Shown here: piece after piece, positions 11,419 through 22,532 of the stretch
How positions within the stretch are numbered: the stretch's first letter is position 1
Layout: every line of letters begins with the position of its first letter
Assembly: GCF_014066305.1 (NCBI RefSeq)
Contig: NW_023501064.1
Location: 615,082 to 679,081, forward strand
Length of the DNA: 64,000 nt
Direction of reading: 5' to 3'
Source of the DNA: Letharia columbiana
Lineage: Eukaryota; Ascomycota; Lecanoromycetes; Lecanorales; Parmeliaceae
Program-made: the position numbers and the translations under genes
Notes under the pieces: model-generated
Told to the model about the DNA's origin: nothing
Database searches by the model: none
What the model saw: the letters and a program-made list of their open reading frames with translations, nothing else

Positions 11419-11970
11419 GGAGGCTCCGACGGCGTTCTTTCGGTTTCATCTACTAATCGACGAACTGCAATTCAACCATGACATATTCACATCAACGGCA
11501 TCATTCTTTCGGGTTTCATGATTTCTATACCCACCGAGTACGATTTCACGTACTACTACTGTCAGCAAGCAATGTGCTCATTCGGGGCTACGGCCCGCAG
11601 CCCATTGCTGCATTTGAGCTTATAGACTTTCGGTTGAATCACAACAATGAAAACATGCATCAATCATTCTTCCACGCATTGCTGATTTTCATACGTATGC
11701 ATAGTGTGAGGATTCATTTGTCCACGGGTATGTTGCACAGGATCAGGCTTCCACGTATATACAGGTTTTGTGATCTTCAGCCGATCTGTGTACAACATCT
11801 AGACACTTTGCCCTCACAAGAACGCATTGCGTGTGTTCTGTTGGGTTGTCCCAATAACTAGGTAAGTAGGTACTCTCCTTGCCCTGTCCACGCCACAAAC
11901 GGCCCGGTGAACGCCTTCCCGTAGGACAACTCTCCGTACGCCCATTTCCAGGTACACTGGGAGCAGCGAT
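11419..11970. other. Convergent intergenic region, no gene seen
   Basis: Lies between the 3' ends of the INO80-type gene (plus) and the Rmd1-type gene (minus). A plus-strand frame at 11478-11861 has no domain character and is treated as chance. Confidence 0.45.
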
Positions 11971-13654
11971 TTAGTCGACGCCAGCGTACAAGTCCACAAC
12001 GATATTGATTGCCGCAACCAGGATCTCGGCCGCGATGAGGACGATGACTGAACCTCGGATTTAGCACCGTACACTTGTATCAAAGCCCAGCTCCAAAAGC
12101 CAAACAAAAGACTGGGCGGAATTGTGACTTACCGATCCATTCCAAATACTCCCCATGCTTCGTCCCTACCTGATCCTTCAACACGGCAAGCAAATCCCCA
12201 ATAACGCTCAACCTCTCCGTTAACAATCCCACCCTCTGGTCCATTTCTAGGTAACTCCTCACTGCCGCATACACGGGTTCTAAACTTGGTTCCGCCCACA
12301 TGAGCTCCGGACTGTCGAGTACGGAACCTTGGAGATGTATGTTGATGCGTAATATGAAAAGTTGTCCGATTTGTTGATGGATCTGCCGGCGGGAGAGAGA
12401 TATGGAGCCGGTCAAGGCAATCTCGGCGGGTAGGGGAGAGGTCATGGTGATGGTAGTTGTTAATAGGTCTTCGAACAGAGAGGTTTTGACGCTTTGGGCT
12501 AATGCGTGGGAGATGGCGATTTTGATCATGTAGTTCTTCTTCTCTCGGAGGGATATAAAATCGTTGTAAATTCGAGCCTGGTATTCACGGGTATAATAGA
12601 AATTGAAATTCTCTGTCTGCACATCGTCCTCGCTAAGTTTCTCGGCTTCGAATTTTGAGATTTCCTTTAGGAAACGCTGTTCTTGTTGTAATGTCATGCC
12701 CCAGATCACCACGGTGCCGTATTCGAAAAGGAACACTTCCGGCGTGTGAACTTTGGTGTCAAAGTCCTGAGTTGAAACGGCGGGAGGAGAAGACTGATCC
12801 ATTTCGAGAGCAGTATGGTTGGGAATCGAAGATTCGCCGTTCTCGAGCGTGGTATCGCCGGCGGAGGTGGAGAGATCGATGAGGTCTTCCCGGCGGGTGT
12901 GGGCGTTTTCATCGACTTCGAGGGCGGAGTCGGAGTACCTGCGCTCTCGATTTTGGGGGAGCTCGTGCTCATCGAGGTCGGGGCTGTCTGTGTCACTGGC
13001 GTTGGAGGGTCTGCTCTTGCCTTTGGGGCGACCGTAACTGAAAGGGGAATATATGCATTCGTCGAACAGTTTCGGGTTGGCGCCCCGTGTCCGACCCTTG
13101 GCTTTGAGGTATTTCATGAGGCCGTCTAGTCGGTACGAACTCGCTGTGCAGTAGGCCGTGACCCGAGGGAGCTTGTCTCTGTCTGCTTTCCCCAGCCTCG
13201 CTGCATCTCTTCTTGCGGTTGGGTCTTTTATCCTCGTAAATTGCGAATAGACATCCCTTCCACTTTCTTCGTCCGGTCCATCCTCTCCAGGATCTGGATT
13301 CGGTAAGAGTTTTAGCTTCTGCGCATTCTTTGTCGTCCTCTGAGGTCCGATTTTGGAAGCTGGAGGTAGCATGGGCGGCTGAGAAAGCGGAGAGCCATGA
13401 CTGTTCCTCCTTCGGAGCTTGCTGTTCAGTGCTGAGAGCTTTGGCGGGCCGGCAGACGAATGTCCAATAGCAGGGAAACTCGGAGAGGATTGAGGAGCTG
13501 GACGCAGAGGTGAGGTAGAGTCTGTAGGACTGTTTGGGTCATTGATGGTGGTGTGTGGACTAAAGGTGACGGTTCTTTGTGGTTTGGGAGAAGTGGAGCT
13601 CGAGGGAGTTGGCGGTGGTAGGAGCGGTGATGTTTCTGTAGAAGTGGAAGCCAT
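11971..13654 (-). CDS. Rmd1/RMND1-type DUF155 family protein with C-terminal membrane helix
   Basis: Exon 1 is 13654-12133 and exon 2 is 12047-11971 (85-base intron, GTAAGT donor, TTCAG acceptor), giving 532 residues. The first 130 residues are Ser/Pro-rich and disordered. The DUF155 core runs from about residue 165 (AYCTASSYRLDGLMKYLK) through FLFEYGTVVIWGM, FYYTREYQARIYNDFI, KIAISHALAQSVKTSLFE and SISLSRRQIHQQIGQLF to the helix LLAVLKDQVGTKHGEYLEW. The short second exon supplies a hydrophobic tail (VIVLIAAEILVAAINIVVDLY), a single C-terminal transmembrane helix as in yeast Rmd1/Rmd8. Without the splice the protein would end in an unrelated sequence. Relatives are linked to sporulation in yeast and to mitochondrial translation in animals (RMND1). 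Confidence 0.85.
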
Positions 13655-14179
13655 TGCAGGTATGAGGCAGATGTTCTTGATGCAGTTTACATGTAGAGTA
13701 TCAGGGATCCGGAATCGTGAGTCTTGACATGTGATGACAAGTGTGTTGTTGTTGTTGTTCTAGTTGTTGTATCATGGCGAATAGGTGAATTACCTTATAT
13801 TTGGCAAAAAGGCAATGAAATTATCCCTGCACTCTCCTACTTTAAAGACAAGCGTGGCCCTGAGACTAATCCTTATTGGGTCCTTCGTTCCCAAGTTTTC
13901 CAGTACTCTGTCGACTTTCACACATTGGAATTTCGGATTATTTGTTGTTAGGAAGAACAATGTATCTATGTTCATAGCTAGTCTCAGTACTCCTCACTCC
14001 ACGCTTATTCCGACAAATCGTGCATTCGAACAGCCTCCCATCCCTGGAGCTACCCTGAAAGGCCACTGATGACGCTCGTAGCTAGATCATAACGATGCCG
14101 AGTACTCTACAATGTATTGGAGCAACCATGGCTTGACCGCGTAGATGAGGTTGCTGATAGAGCCAAAGCACGACGTCCA
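13655..14179. other. Intergenic, no gene seen
   Basis: Spacer between two minus-strand genes: upstream region of the Rmd1-type gene and 3' region of Utp16. A short GTTGTT repeat occurs at about 13741-13768. Nothing else recognised. Confidence 0.45.
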
Positions 14180-15635
14180 TCATGTTCTTCGTACAAAACC
14201 ACCACTGGGCTTCCGGCGCGGGACTGCAAGCTCGCCTTTGAAACCCCGTCGACCATTGAGCCAGGATTCCCGGAGGGCTTTGCTGGCCTGGGAAGACTTG
14301 GGAGGGAGAATGGAGCGGCTATCTGGTAGGACACGAATGGTGACGTTGCCGCGCTTGATGTCTGTGGGCGGTTTTGGTTCGAGATCAAGGAATTTTCGCT
14401 TTTGGCTGATGGCGAGCTTGCCATTCAACGATGGAGGTATTGGAGCGTAGACGACTGGTTTTGCTGCAAGGATTTCTTCTGGAAGCAGTAGCGGTAGTGG
14501 GGTCTTTCCAGAAGATTTCGGCTTTGCCTGGGGTATTTGGCCTTCGCCATTGATGTTTTGTGGCAACTCACCCAAAGACTCGGGCTTTTCGAACGACGTC
14601 TGACCATCCTCTTTGCTGACTTCAGCCAAAGACCTCTTCATCCCCCGAACTTTACTTGACGGCTGGTCTTTGGATCGAAAATCCTTTGCTGACTTCGCTT
14701 GTAGCCTCAGCCTCTGGTCATGCTCTCTGCGTTTGAGCTTCTTATCTGCTTCTTGCCTATTTACAATTAGCTTTCTTCCATCTACTACTACATAGACATA
14801 GTCTCGAGAGAATGTACCTTGCAGCAACCTTAGCCGCGCCCAGTGCCGATGTGCGTGCCTTATCAAAGCCAGCTGATGCCGTGACTGTCTCCGGCGCCTC
14901 GTCTTCGCTTTCGCCTTCATCCTCTGGTAGGTCTCCCTGAATCCCTTCTTGTTCTTCGATGCCGGTTGAAGGAACCGTCCCCAGTACGTCGATATCGTCG
15001 CTGCGGAACCTTTTGTGGGTGGCCTCAGCAGCTGTGGAGGATGTTTTTGGCTTCTTTCCAAGGTTGTTTATGTCCGTTCCATTCCTGTCCACACCAGCAA
15101 TTTCGTCCGAAGCTTTTGCTCTCTTCTTCTCTATTTTGCCCTTTCTCGGTCTCGTTGCGCTACCAGAGTATGGGTTCACCTGGTCGTGTGTCTCCGACAT
15201 CTCGTCATTTAGTCTCGGTGCATCATTGGGCTTTTCGATAGCCACCTCTACGGCTTTTTCCTCCTTGCCGTGATCGATGGTCTGTTGAGTAGTAATTCCG
15301 GGCGTCTGTGGAGAATTCGGACGGCTACCCTGCGTTGAAGACTCCAGACTTGACTCGTTGAGATCCGTTGCGTGGGCCACGTCGCCAATTGCAGATTTTG
15401 CAGAAGCCCTTCTGCGGGGCCTGCCTGGCTTGCTAGCGCTGGAGGAAGATGCTGCGTTGACAATCGAATTCGCTGAACTACGCCTCCTCTTCGCCACGGC
15501 CTGCGCTGGGCATTCTTCCTCGTCTTTACCACAATTTCTCTTTTTTTCGTGCACTACAACCTGCGGGTACAGTAATTTCGAGGGTTGTGAAGCACCACTA
15601 GCCGGCGTGTTGTCTTGACTTCTTGTAGACACCAT
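14180..15635 (-). CDS. UTP16: Small-subunit processome protein Utp16 (Bud21)
   Basis: Component of the U3 snoRNA-associated processome that cleaves pre-18S rRNA in the nucleolus. Exon 1 is 15635-14818 and exon 2 is 14756-14180 (61-base intron, GTACAT donor, GCTAAT branch, AATAG acceptor), giving 464 residues. The ATG at 15635 (MVSTRSQ) is preferred over the upstream in-frame extension. Residues 1-240 are basic, Ser-rich and disordered with KKRK-like nuclear signals. The family core is the acidic SEDEAPETVTASAGFDKART followed across the intron by QEADKKLKRREHDQRLRLQ, and the LLLPEEILAAKPVV box. The basic C-terminus ends GGFVRRT. The order acidic box, Lys/Arg coiled segment, LP-EEIL box is what identifies Utp16. 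Confidence 0.8.
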
Positions 15636-16879
15636 GCCTTGCTCAGCGGCTCGCCCTAGCTCAGTCTGTATCTGCTGGTCGATCTGGAAGCTAGACGCTG
15701 ACTCACTAAGGGCGTTATATGGGAAAAGGAAGGCTGCAGAAGAGTGTAAAAATCTTGAAAACATGGATTCATGGGTACAACCCTGACCGGGCTGAGGTAA
15801 TTGGTGGAGTAAAGTTTCGTGTGCGTTGCCAAGATTTCAAGGCACCGAGGAAAGTCTGCCGAGAGTCTACAAAATACATCTAGGGGATGTTACTCCCCTA
15901 TTTTCTCAAACGTTGACGCGCCTCATGCCGACCAGTTGATCCGACAATTTGGTAGCATGTCAGTGGAAGGCCACCCGAACGTTGCATATATGATAGGTCT
16001 GAGATAGTATCCATGTGCCGCAATCCTCCCTAGAAGTGCAAGCATATCCCCAGTTCATGCAAATATTTGCAAATATTCGGATATACACATGCCTCTTCGT
16101 CTGGGCCGAGATATTCATCTCCTGAAAGGATTGCCTGAAATTTCTTAAGCACGTTGGGTCTACGACTGCATCTTGTAGCAAGGCATGTGAAAGCCTGCTT
16201 ACTTCTGTAGTATGCTACAGCTTCCATCCAGACATCGTGGCATCTGCAACTCGTGCTTACTCCCCATTCTAGAAATTCTTGCGAGTCTGACGAAATCCTG
16301 AATGGGGGCCTCACTGACGTGCTCCGTTTTTCTCACACAAGACCTCAGCATCCGCGGACCTGAGAGTCTACAGCTTATATCTACCAGTCAGAAGGCATAT
16401 CCCACTTGGGTGTATAAGGGAGCACGGTTACCTGAGGCAAGGCGATCTGTTGATGACCCTAATTGGTAGATTCTTGCGCTTCCTACAGCTCGTGTAGCAT
16501 CGGCTAAGGTTTTGGTCTCGTCTCATACTGCAGCATTACACCGCAGGGTAGCAGTCAAGGCAGCATGGTCGACGGAGACTGGCTTCGCAAATTCTGCCCG
16601 AAGGGTCAATGTAGAGTCTTCTATTAATGAATCAGGGGCCAGCTTTTATAGCATCACCCATCTTGCAGCTTGGGTATAAGAAGGCAGGCCTTCCCTCTGT
16701 TCTCCATCTAATCTTTAGAGCACCCTCCAGAAAGCAATCCATCATTACAGGTCAACCATCCTTACCTATCATACAAAAACTCAATCACTGTTGCCTGTTC
16801 TCCTCTCTTCAAGCCTCGAAGACAAAGTTCGGAATAAATCTTCGTTCAAAAGCCACACTACCTACACGCACCACTCATC
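15636..16879. other. Divergent intergenic region, no gene seen
   Basis: Upstream regions of Utp16 (minus) and the cysteine-rich gene (plus). Open frames of 70-95 codons on both strands lack any domain or exon logic. An AT-rich ATTTGCAAAT palindrome sits near 16060-16075. Confidence 0.4.
16675..16680 (+). promoter_or_regulatory. TATA-like box upstream of the cysteine-rich gene
   Basis: TATAAG lies about 205 bases before the ATG at 16880, followed by a pyrimidine-rich leader. Motif match only. Confidence 0.25.
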
Positions 16880-17104
16880 ATGCGTACCTTTAGCGTTCTC
16901 GCCCTGTTCACCACCCTCTTGGTTCTCGGCGCCAGTGCCAACCCTCTCGACCTCGTGGGCCGCCAACTTGCCCATGAAGAACGCTGCGGCTTCTGCGCCA
17001 TCGCCGTTTCTGATGGCGCTACGTGCTCCGACAACGGCAACTGCTTGCCACAGTGTTGCACCTGCGGAGGGACTTGCTGTGCACCGGATTGGGTCGGGTG
17101 CTAG
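16880..17104 (+). CDS. Small secreted cysteine-rich protein (effector-like)
   Basis: Encodes 74 residues without an intron. Residues 1-20 form a clear signal peptide (MRTFSVLALFTTLLVLGASA), followed by a short propeptide-like stretch NPLDLVGRQLAHEER. The mature part has ten Cys in about 40 residues: RCGFC, ATC, GNC, QCC, TCGGTCC and a final GC. The size, signal peptide and Cys density match small secreted proteins used as apoplastic effectors or antimicrobial peptides in fungi, but no named family is recognised. A related CG(F/W)CA...CGGTC sequence lies 1.4 kb downstream. It is isolated from other genes by over 1 kb on each side, typical of effector loci. No activity is claimed. Confidence 0.72.
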   Translation: MRTFSVLALFTTLLVLGASANPLDLVGRQLAHEERCGFCAIAVSDGATCSDNGNCLPQCCTCGGTCCAPDWVGC

Positions 17105-18368
17105 ATGCCCTGCGCTCGCGTTTAGACTCATCGAAAAGCCTCAGTGGTGGTTAGGACAACAGCTTCCACGTATGCATACTGGATTGTTGTCAGTGGTCAT
17201 CGACCCATCCTCAGTTGTCGAGGGATTATGTAGGAGGAGATGTGACGGACTTGATTATTTGTTCTTTGTTTTGAGTCTTTCATATACATGTAGTGAGCTG
17301 TAGGGTTATCTTACGACGGTCTTTACCTTTGAACGGCGAGAATGAGGGGAGCGGGTCTTGAAATATGGTTTTTTCGAGTTTAGAAATTGTTTGCTTGTGA
17401 ATTTCTGCGAACCATAGGACGGACTACCTTTGTCCAGTGCATTACCGTTCCAAAAAAGAGACGTCATCCTTTGCAGTTGGCACTGCTTTTCAAAGTAACC
17501 CCACTTTATCATTTTGCAATCCCCAACTATGAGAGCGACCTTGCTTCAGTCATCCCAGCACAGACGCCTCAAACGTTGACTTTTGAGCAGCAAAGAAGCG
17601 CGTGATGTTCGTATCCCTTACCGCGGCAACAGATCGCTCACTCTGTATGTTGAATACGATCCTGCGCCTCCAAGGCTCTCAAATTAGGAATGCTTCAAAA
17701 TCGCTGCTATACTGCAGTTATCGCCAGAGAGTCTCCTGGAAATGACTGTCTTGAAATTAATACGACCTCGTCATGCCGTCCAGGTTTCCTTAGGATGGTT
17801 TATTATTTCATCCCGGCTTTAAAGCCTTCGACTTTCTAAAAGAAGCCGTAGCGGGGGTAAAGCACTGGACGGATAGAGGGTTGCAGGCTGATGGAGAGGA
17901 GATTCATCTGCAACAATGTTCTATCCATCATGGCAGGAAATACCTGATGACACTCTCAGAACCCGTGTTCGGGAAGAGACGAATCCTACGCCACAGCCCT
18001 AACGCCGGGCGCGACGACCAGTGTTTCCCCCTTTATGTGGAATGCCCAGTACTGATATAAACGAGGTCTTTGTTGCGGAGCGCCGGAGAAGGGTTTACGA
18101 ACCGAGCCTTGACTATCCACATCCACGGTATGGATAGGAACTTCTTACGACTTCCAACAGCTCGTTCCTGAACACTATGCCTGAGAGACCCATGTTCAGC
18201 ATTTCGGGGTCCGTACTCAACGCGCGTCTCCCGTCTGGGTGTTGGTGGAAACGGAGGAGTCGTAACGACGAATCAACCTCCTGAACAAGATACAAAGCCT
18301 CGAATCTGTTCCCGATTACTCGATTGCCCAGCCAGCATCGCATCTACCCACCCGCCTTGATTCAATAA
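17105..18368. other. Intergenic region between the two cysteine-rich loci
   Basis: No exon with a signal peptide that would splice cleanly to the downstream cysteine-rich frame was found. Short frames only; no repeats noticed. Confidence 0.4.
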
Positions 18369-18424
18369 CCAAGACCTCCGCTCTCAGATACACTCAACTG
18401 CAACCCTTACTCACCGAATACATA

Positions 18425-18456
18425 CCACCCACCCACCCACCCAACCCAACCCAACG
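18425..18456. repeat. Short ACCC/CAACC simple repeat
   Basis: Several ACCC units followed by AACCC units directly before the second cysteine-rich reading frame. It is read in frame as Pro/Thr/His/Gln and contains no start codon. Confidence 0.7.
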
Positions 18457-18458
18457 CA

Positions 18459-18683
18459 GCCACCGTGCGCGATCTCAACCGGTGCGGGTACCGCGAATCC
18501 TGCGGCTGGTGCGCTTACGTGATCGAATTCGAGAGCCAGACTTGCGCGAGCTATACCGGCTGCTTCAACGGCCAAGACATCTGCCACAAGTGCGGTGGGA
18601 CTTGTGGCGAGGGCACTGAAGCTGCCGGGAACGAGTACGAAGGATGTCCCATCGGTAGCGGCGCCGCGACGCCGTCTTGTTGA
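18459..18683 (+). CDS. Second cysteine-rich frame, no visible start or signal peptide (partial or decayed)
   Basis: The frame is open from 18369 to the TGA at 18681 but contains no ATG; the coding-like part begins near 18459, just after a GCAG that could be a splice acceptor. It reads RCGYRESCGWCAY, then Cys at SQTCASYTGC, DICHKCGGTCGEG, YEGC and a terminal SC. CGWCAY and KCGGTCGEG correspond to CGFCAI and TCGGTCC in the protein at 16880, so the two are probably paralogous. Either an upstream exon with a signal peptide was missed or the 5' end has been lost; a simple repeat occupies the place where the signal peptide would be. No frameshift is seen in the Cys domain itself. Confidence 0.5.
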   Translation, partial: ATVRDLNRCGYRESCGWCAYVIEFESQTCASYTGCFNGQDICHKCGGTCGEGTEAAGNEYEGCPIGSGAATPSC

Positions 18684-19149
18684 GGGGAGTGAAGCCGGGT
18701 GGGATGCGGTTGAGATTTTGTTGTTTGAGGGTTTGATCTAGTTTGTATTGATAGGAATCCGGCATTTGGCCGTCGATATGGTTCGTTGCCTTCTGTCGTT
18801 GAGCCGAGACTTTCACTATAAAGCGAGGAGCTGTTTGTCTTCGTCAAACCATCTGCGATATCTTTGGCCTACGAGAAAAAATCATTCTCGAAACGTCTCC
18901 ACGTGCATTGCGTTATCTGTTGCATTGGACTTGAACAGCCTGGTAAGTCTCGTTGCGAATTCTCTCAAGGAAATGTACCTTTATCGCATGAAAGTTGTCC
19001 TGGTCTATTTCGCACGCTATCTTCTATGGAATTGGCGCTTGAGCACCGAGAGTGAAGTGCATGATCCCCCTAATCGAGGCTGATGCTTGCGCAAGGTTGT
19101 TCACCTTAGCGGAGGACATTCCCACCTCTAACCTTCACTTACTCAAACG
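18684..19149. other. Convergent intergenic region, no gene seen
   Basis: Lies between the cysteine-rich frame and the 3' end of the second APH-like kinase. Nothing recognised. Confidence 0.45.
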
Positions 19150-20455
19150 CTACGCTGCCTCCGAGTCTTTGTTGCCTCCACCCCATCTCTCATGGTGCAC
19201 ATCTAGAATCTTAGAGTAGTAACCACGCTTGCCATCGATTGTGTAGAGTCTCATCGCGTACGCCAGATCTTGTCCCGCACGATCGCTCAACACTGCGGAC
19301 AGCGTGGGCGATAGTGCTTTAGCCTGTTCGACCTGTCTGACCACATCCACGTACTCATCCATCTCTTTGAAGGTCTTCTTTAGGTTCTTCTTTAGAGGCA
19401 TGCCAGCACTATCGTACCATTCGGATGGAGACATCGGTGCTGGTGTAGGCATGAATCCCATGGCAAAATGCACCATTTCCCAGGGCCCGGTATGAGAGTA
19501 TTCCCAGTCAATGACCCCAACAACGTTGTAGTCGTCATCCACGAGAACATTCCATGAAGCAAAGTCTGAATGGATAAGCGGGAACGGGCCGTCATTTCGA
19601 AGGGGTATATTCGCGGCGAGTTTCTTCAGTCTAGAGGGGAAGGTGAGGATTGAAGCTTCGAGCTTGCTGATCTTCTCTTCAACTTCTTTGTTGTCTACTA
19701 TCTTCCCTCCCGCTGCCGCATTGCACGATACTCTTACGTCTTCCAGATGGGGGAATTTCGCTGACTCTGCCCAAGCCTCCAGGTACTCTGTGGCGGTATC
19801 GAAGGGCCCACCAAGCCCTGGGAGAGGACCTATGTCGTAAGTTCCACTGTGGAGCCGAATAATGGTCCCAATCTTGGGGAATGTCAGGGAAGACATTTCT
19901 GTCTATTTTTACTGTCAGCTTGACCTCGGAACGGTACAATAACAACCAACGCACCTGGATCCTAGCCATCTCAGCATAGAACGCTGTCCTCTGTTGTGAG
20001 GTCATTGGTTCTTCACATTCAAGACTTATCGCAGTGTTGCCAAGCAGGCATTCTATCAGCATGAAAGATGCTCCAATATCATTTTGAGGGTTGGCGATAG
20101 AGCCGAATACTGTTGGCACAGGTATGCTTGTTCGCTCTTTCACCAGCTGTATGCAGTTGACCTCTTCTTGAAGAGCAAGAGCAGAAGCACCATTTGCTAT
20201 AGCATCGCTTGATGTTATTCGAAGTCTTGCAATCCACCGCGTGCCGTTCTCAAAGTTGATAATGCGAACCAGATTGCGCCCTCCCATCGTAGTCTGTGGA
20301 TCCATTGTGCAAGGCTCGTTTTTGTTAAGCTTTGAGGCATATTGGCAAAGAGCATTCCAATTGATGCTGTCATGGAAAGCATGCGTCTCCTCGGAGCGAT
20401 AGAAGGGTGATATCCCCTCCCATTTGTAACCTTTGAAGTTGGCCTTGTCCGTCAT
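19150..20455 (-). CDS. APH-family phosphotransferase-like kinase, copy 2
   Basis: Paralogue of the gene at 6832-8102. Exon 1 is 20455-19955 and exon 2 is 19902-19150 (52-base intron at the equivalent codon, after ARIQ/AILQ, phase 0), giving 417 residues. Shared blocks include GYKWE, INWNALC, RIINFENGTRWIARLRI, IPVPTVFG and FPKIGTIIRL. The catalytic loop is HSDFASWNVLVDDDYN followed by GVIDWEYS, so the catalytic Asp and metal-binding Asn and Asp are present. It differs from copy 1 by an insert of about 12 residues after the FPHLEDV segment and by a changed linker after the I/L-rich N-lobe. By eye about half of N-lobe residues are identical. Substrate unknown. Confidence 0.85.
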
Positions 20456-20898
20456 GACTGTGGTGGAAAGCTCGCCAAGCTGGAGTGAGGTACCGATGAA
20501 GTCGAAGCAGCTCGGGACGAAACCTTCTTCAGCTCAAGCTGAGAAGACCTTGTAACAACGAGTGCTTAAGCACAACCTTGAGCTTGGAGTTTGTAGAGCG
20601 TTGTCTGTCGGAATTTGAACTTCGTTATGAGATGGTATGAACGAGAGTTTCGAAGGGGTTTGCCTCGGTGGTTTGTGTCACTGCGGGTTGCCAAGTCAAC
20701 TCGCCGGTGAATAAAAGTGTGGCCTGTAATCTAGTCACCTTTGTTTGTTGTGCTAAACAAAGATTCACATGGCTCCTTGTATCGGAGCAAAGAAGGGTCA
20801 TCAGCAGTTTCAAAGCAGTACCATGAGGCTTCAGATCTGTATAATAAGCTAGAAAGATGCGAATATATGCTTGCTTTGCTCGTCATGTTCGCGATGAG
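20456..20898. other. Intergenic, no gene seen
   Basis: Upstream region of the second APH-like kinase. No gene or repeat recognised. Confidence 0.45.
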
Positions 20899-21590
20899 TC
20901 AAAGTGCATGCAAATGAGTTGAGTTCTTCCGTCTTTTGCGCTCGATGGCTTGCAGGGTTAGCATGGTCCTAAGAGACAAGCCCACCTTTTCGGTTTTCCA
21001 AGAGGCAGCCGAATAACAGAAGTCCCATATTGGAGATTGCGGACTACGTTTCATGTAGCCGAAACCTCTTGGTAGCTGCTCGCCCAGACTCGAAGGCGCT
21101 TCGATGTCATGCGAATGGCTTTCCAGGTCTTCGACGCTCGTAATAGATTCCAATTGACGATACTGGGATCTAAGGACCCACAACTTGGCTCTTGTACCGA
21201 CGGCGATCATTGCATAGACGTAGTCTGACTGCGTTGACGAAAGATGGTCAATACATGCACTCTACATCTAGTCTTCGATTTCATCGGTGCGTCAGCTATA
21301 GAACCCAGGGGCTTCACTCCGCAGAACAGCAGCGTCGCAATAGAGCAAGTGGACTCTTCTAGGTATTTCACAAGAACTACTTGCTCGTCGACATCGATGC
21401 CGACCGTATAACTTCTCCGTGAAGATGTATTTTCCGAGTGTCTGGAGCCAAAATCCTCGTGATGTTGCACCGGATTTGGAGCGTTCTGGGCTTCTTGCCA
21501 AAGCTCCTGGAGGAAACGGTAGATGATCACAGACGTAGCTGGCACGAAGAATGATCCATCGTAAATCGTAATGGTTTTGCTAGCCAGTCA
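20899..21590 (-). CDS. Possible hypothetical protein, broken exon chain
   Basis: Two neighbouring minus-strand frames look protein-like: about 21590-21207 (containing TIYDGSFFVPATSVIIYRFL) and 21250-20899 (containing DYVYAMIAVGTRAKLWVL). The second resembles, from memory, a segment found in unnamed fungal proteins. I could not place a convincing ATG or the splice joining the two frames, so the model is uncertain and could be a gene remnant. Boundaries are approximate. Confidence 0.25.
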
Positions 21591-21689
21591 CCGCAAGATT
21601 CCCATGTCATTTTACTTTCCCTACCCGGCGCTCAGAACCGCAATTTCGATGTAAGGTAGGTTCACAAACGAACTGTCTTCTTACACATT

Positions 21690-22532
21690 ATGGCCGACCC
21701 TTTCGAAGTCCGCATGCGTTTCACCTCTCAACTCCAGCACCTCAATGCCTCAGTCAACTCTTCCCAGAAAGCCGCTCACTATGCCCTCAAATACAGGGAC
21801 ATGGACGAGGACCTGCATTCATGCATCTTGGAGCAGCTAGAACGAGTATGTAGGTCTAGCTTTCCGTTCTGCATATACTAAGTCCCGGAGAATGCTAACA
21901 GATGGGCCGTCAGAATTCTATGAACAACCGTGCAAATATAATGTACTTCATCGAGCACCTCTGCGACATGGCTCAGCGCGAAAACCACCTCGACTTCGTG
22001 CGCATGATGCAAAGAGATATACTACGTGTGGTGGATGCTGTTGCACCCAGTGACGGTTCTGGAGCTGCGAACGTTAAGGTGGTGCGGAGGGTGAGTTCTG
22101 CAAGCCATTCGCTACCTACATCTACTGACGTTCTGTGGGACCAAGGTACTGGCAGGCCTCCAACAGAAAACCGTCCTCCTTCCCGAAACGGTCCTCGAAA
22201 TCGAAGCAGGCCTTGCCGAACGCGACGACTTGACCAAAGACACCCACTCCGCCCTCTCCCCCGTCTCGCCCAACTCGCAACATCCACCGCCATCGGAATG
22301 CCACACCACAGCACACCCTGCCAAACGCTTAGATAAGAGGCAGATCGAGCAGCGCATAGAAGAGGACCGGGAGAGGCATAAGAGGCTGAGGGAGAGCATT
22401 TGGGCGGTCGGAGAGGATGGGGATGGAGAGTTCGAGAGGCTGTGGGACGAGGCGAGTGAGATTGGGGAGGATGATTGGGGAGTGGCGGAGGAGGATTCGA
22501 TGGAGAGGAGAATAGCGGGGGAAGTGGAGTGA
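21690..22532 (+). CDS. CTK3: CTD kinase subunit gamma (CTK3)
   Basis: Subunit of CTDK-I, the nuclear kinase that phosphorylates Ser2 of the RNA polymerase II C-terminal domain. Exons are 21690-21845, 21902-22090 and 22146-22532 (introns of 56 and 55 bases with GTATGT and GTGAGT donors), giving 243 residues. The N-terminal CID-like domain (residues about 2-125) begins DPFEVRMRFTSQLQHLNAS and continues with KAAHYALKYRDMDEDLHSC and MNNRANIMYFIEHLCDMA, characteristic of the family. After a Pro/Ser linker the C-terminal domain has KRLDKRQIEQRIEEDRERHK, also family-typical. The acidic C-terminus ends IAGEVE. Confidence 0.9.

Noticed and set aside
18425..18456. Telomere-like repeat
   Set aside because: The units are ACCC and AACCC, not the fungal telomeric TAACCC, and only about 30 bases long.
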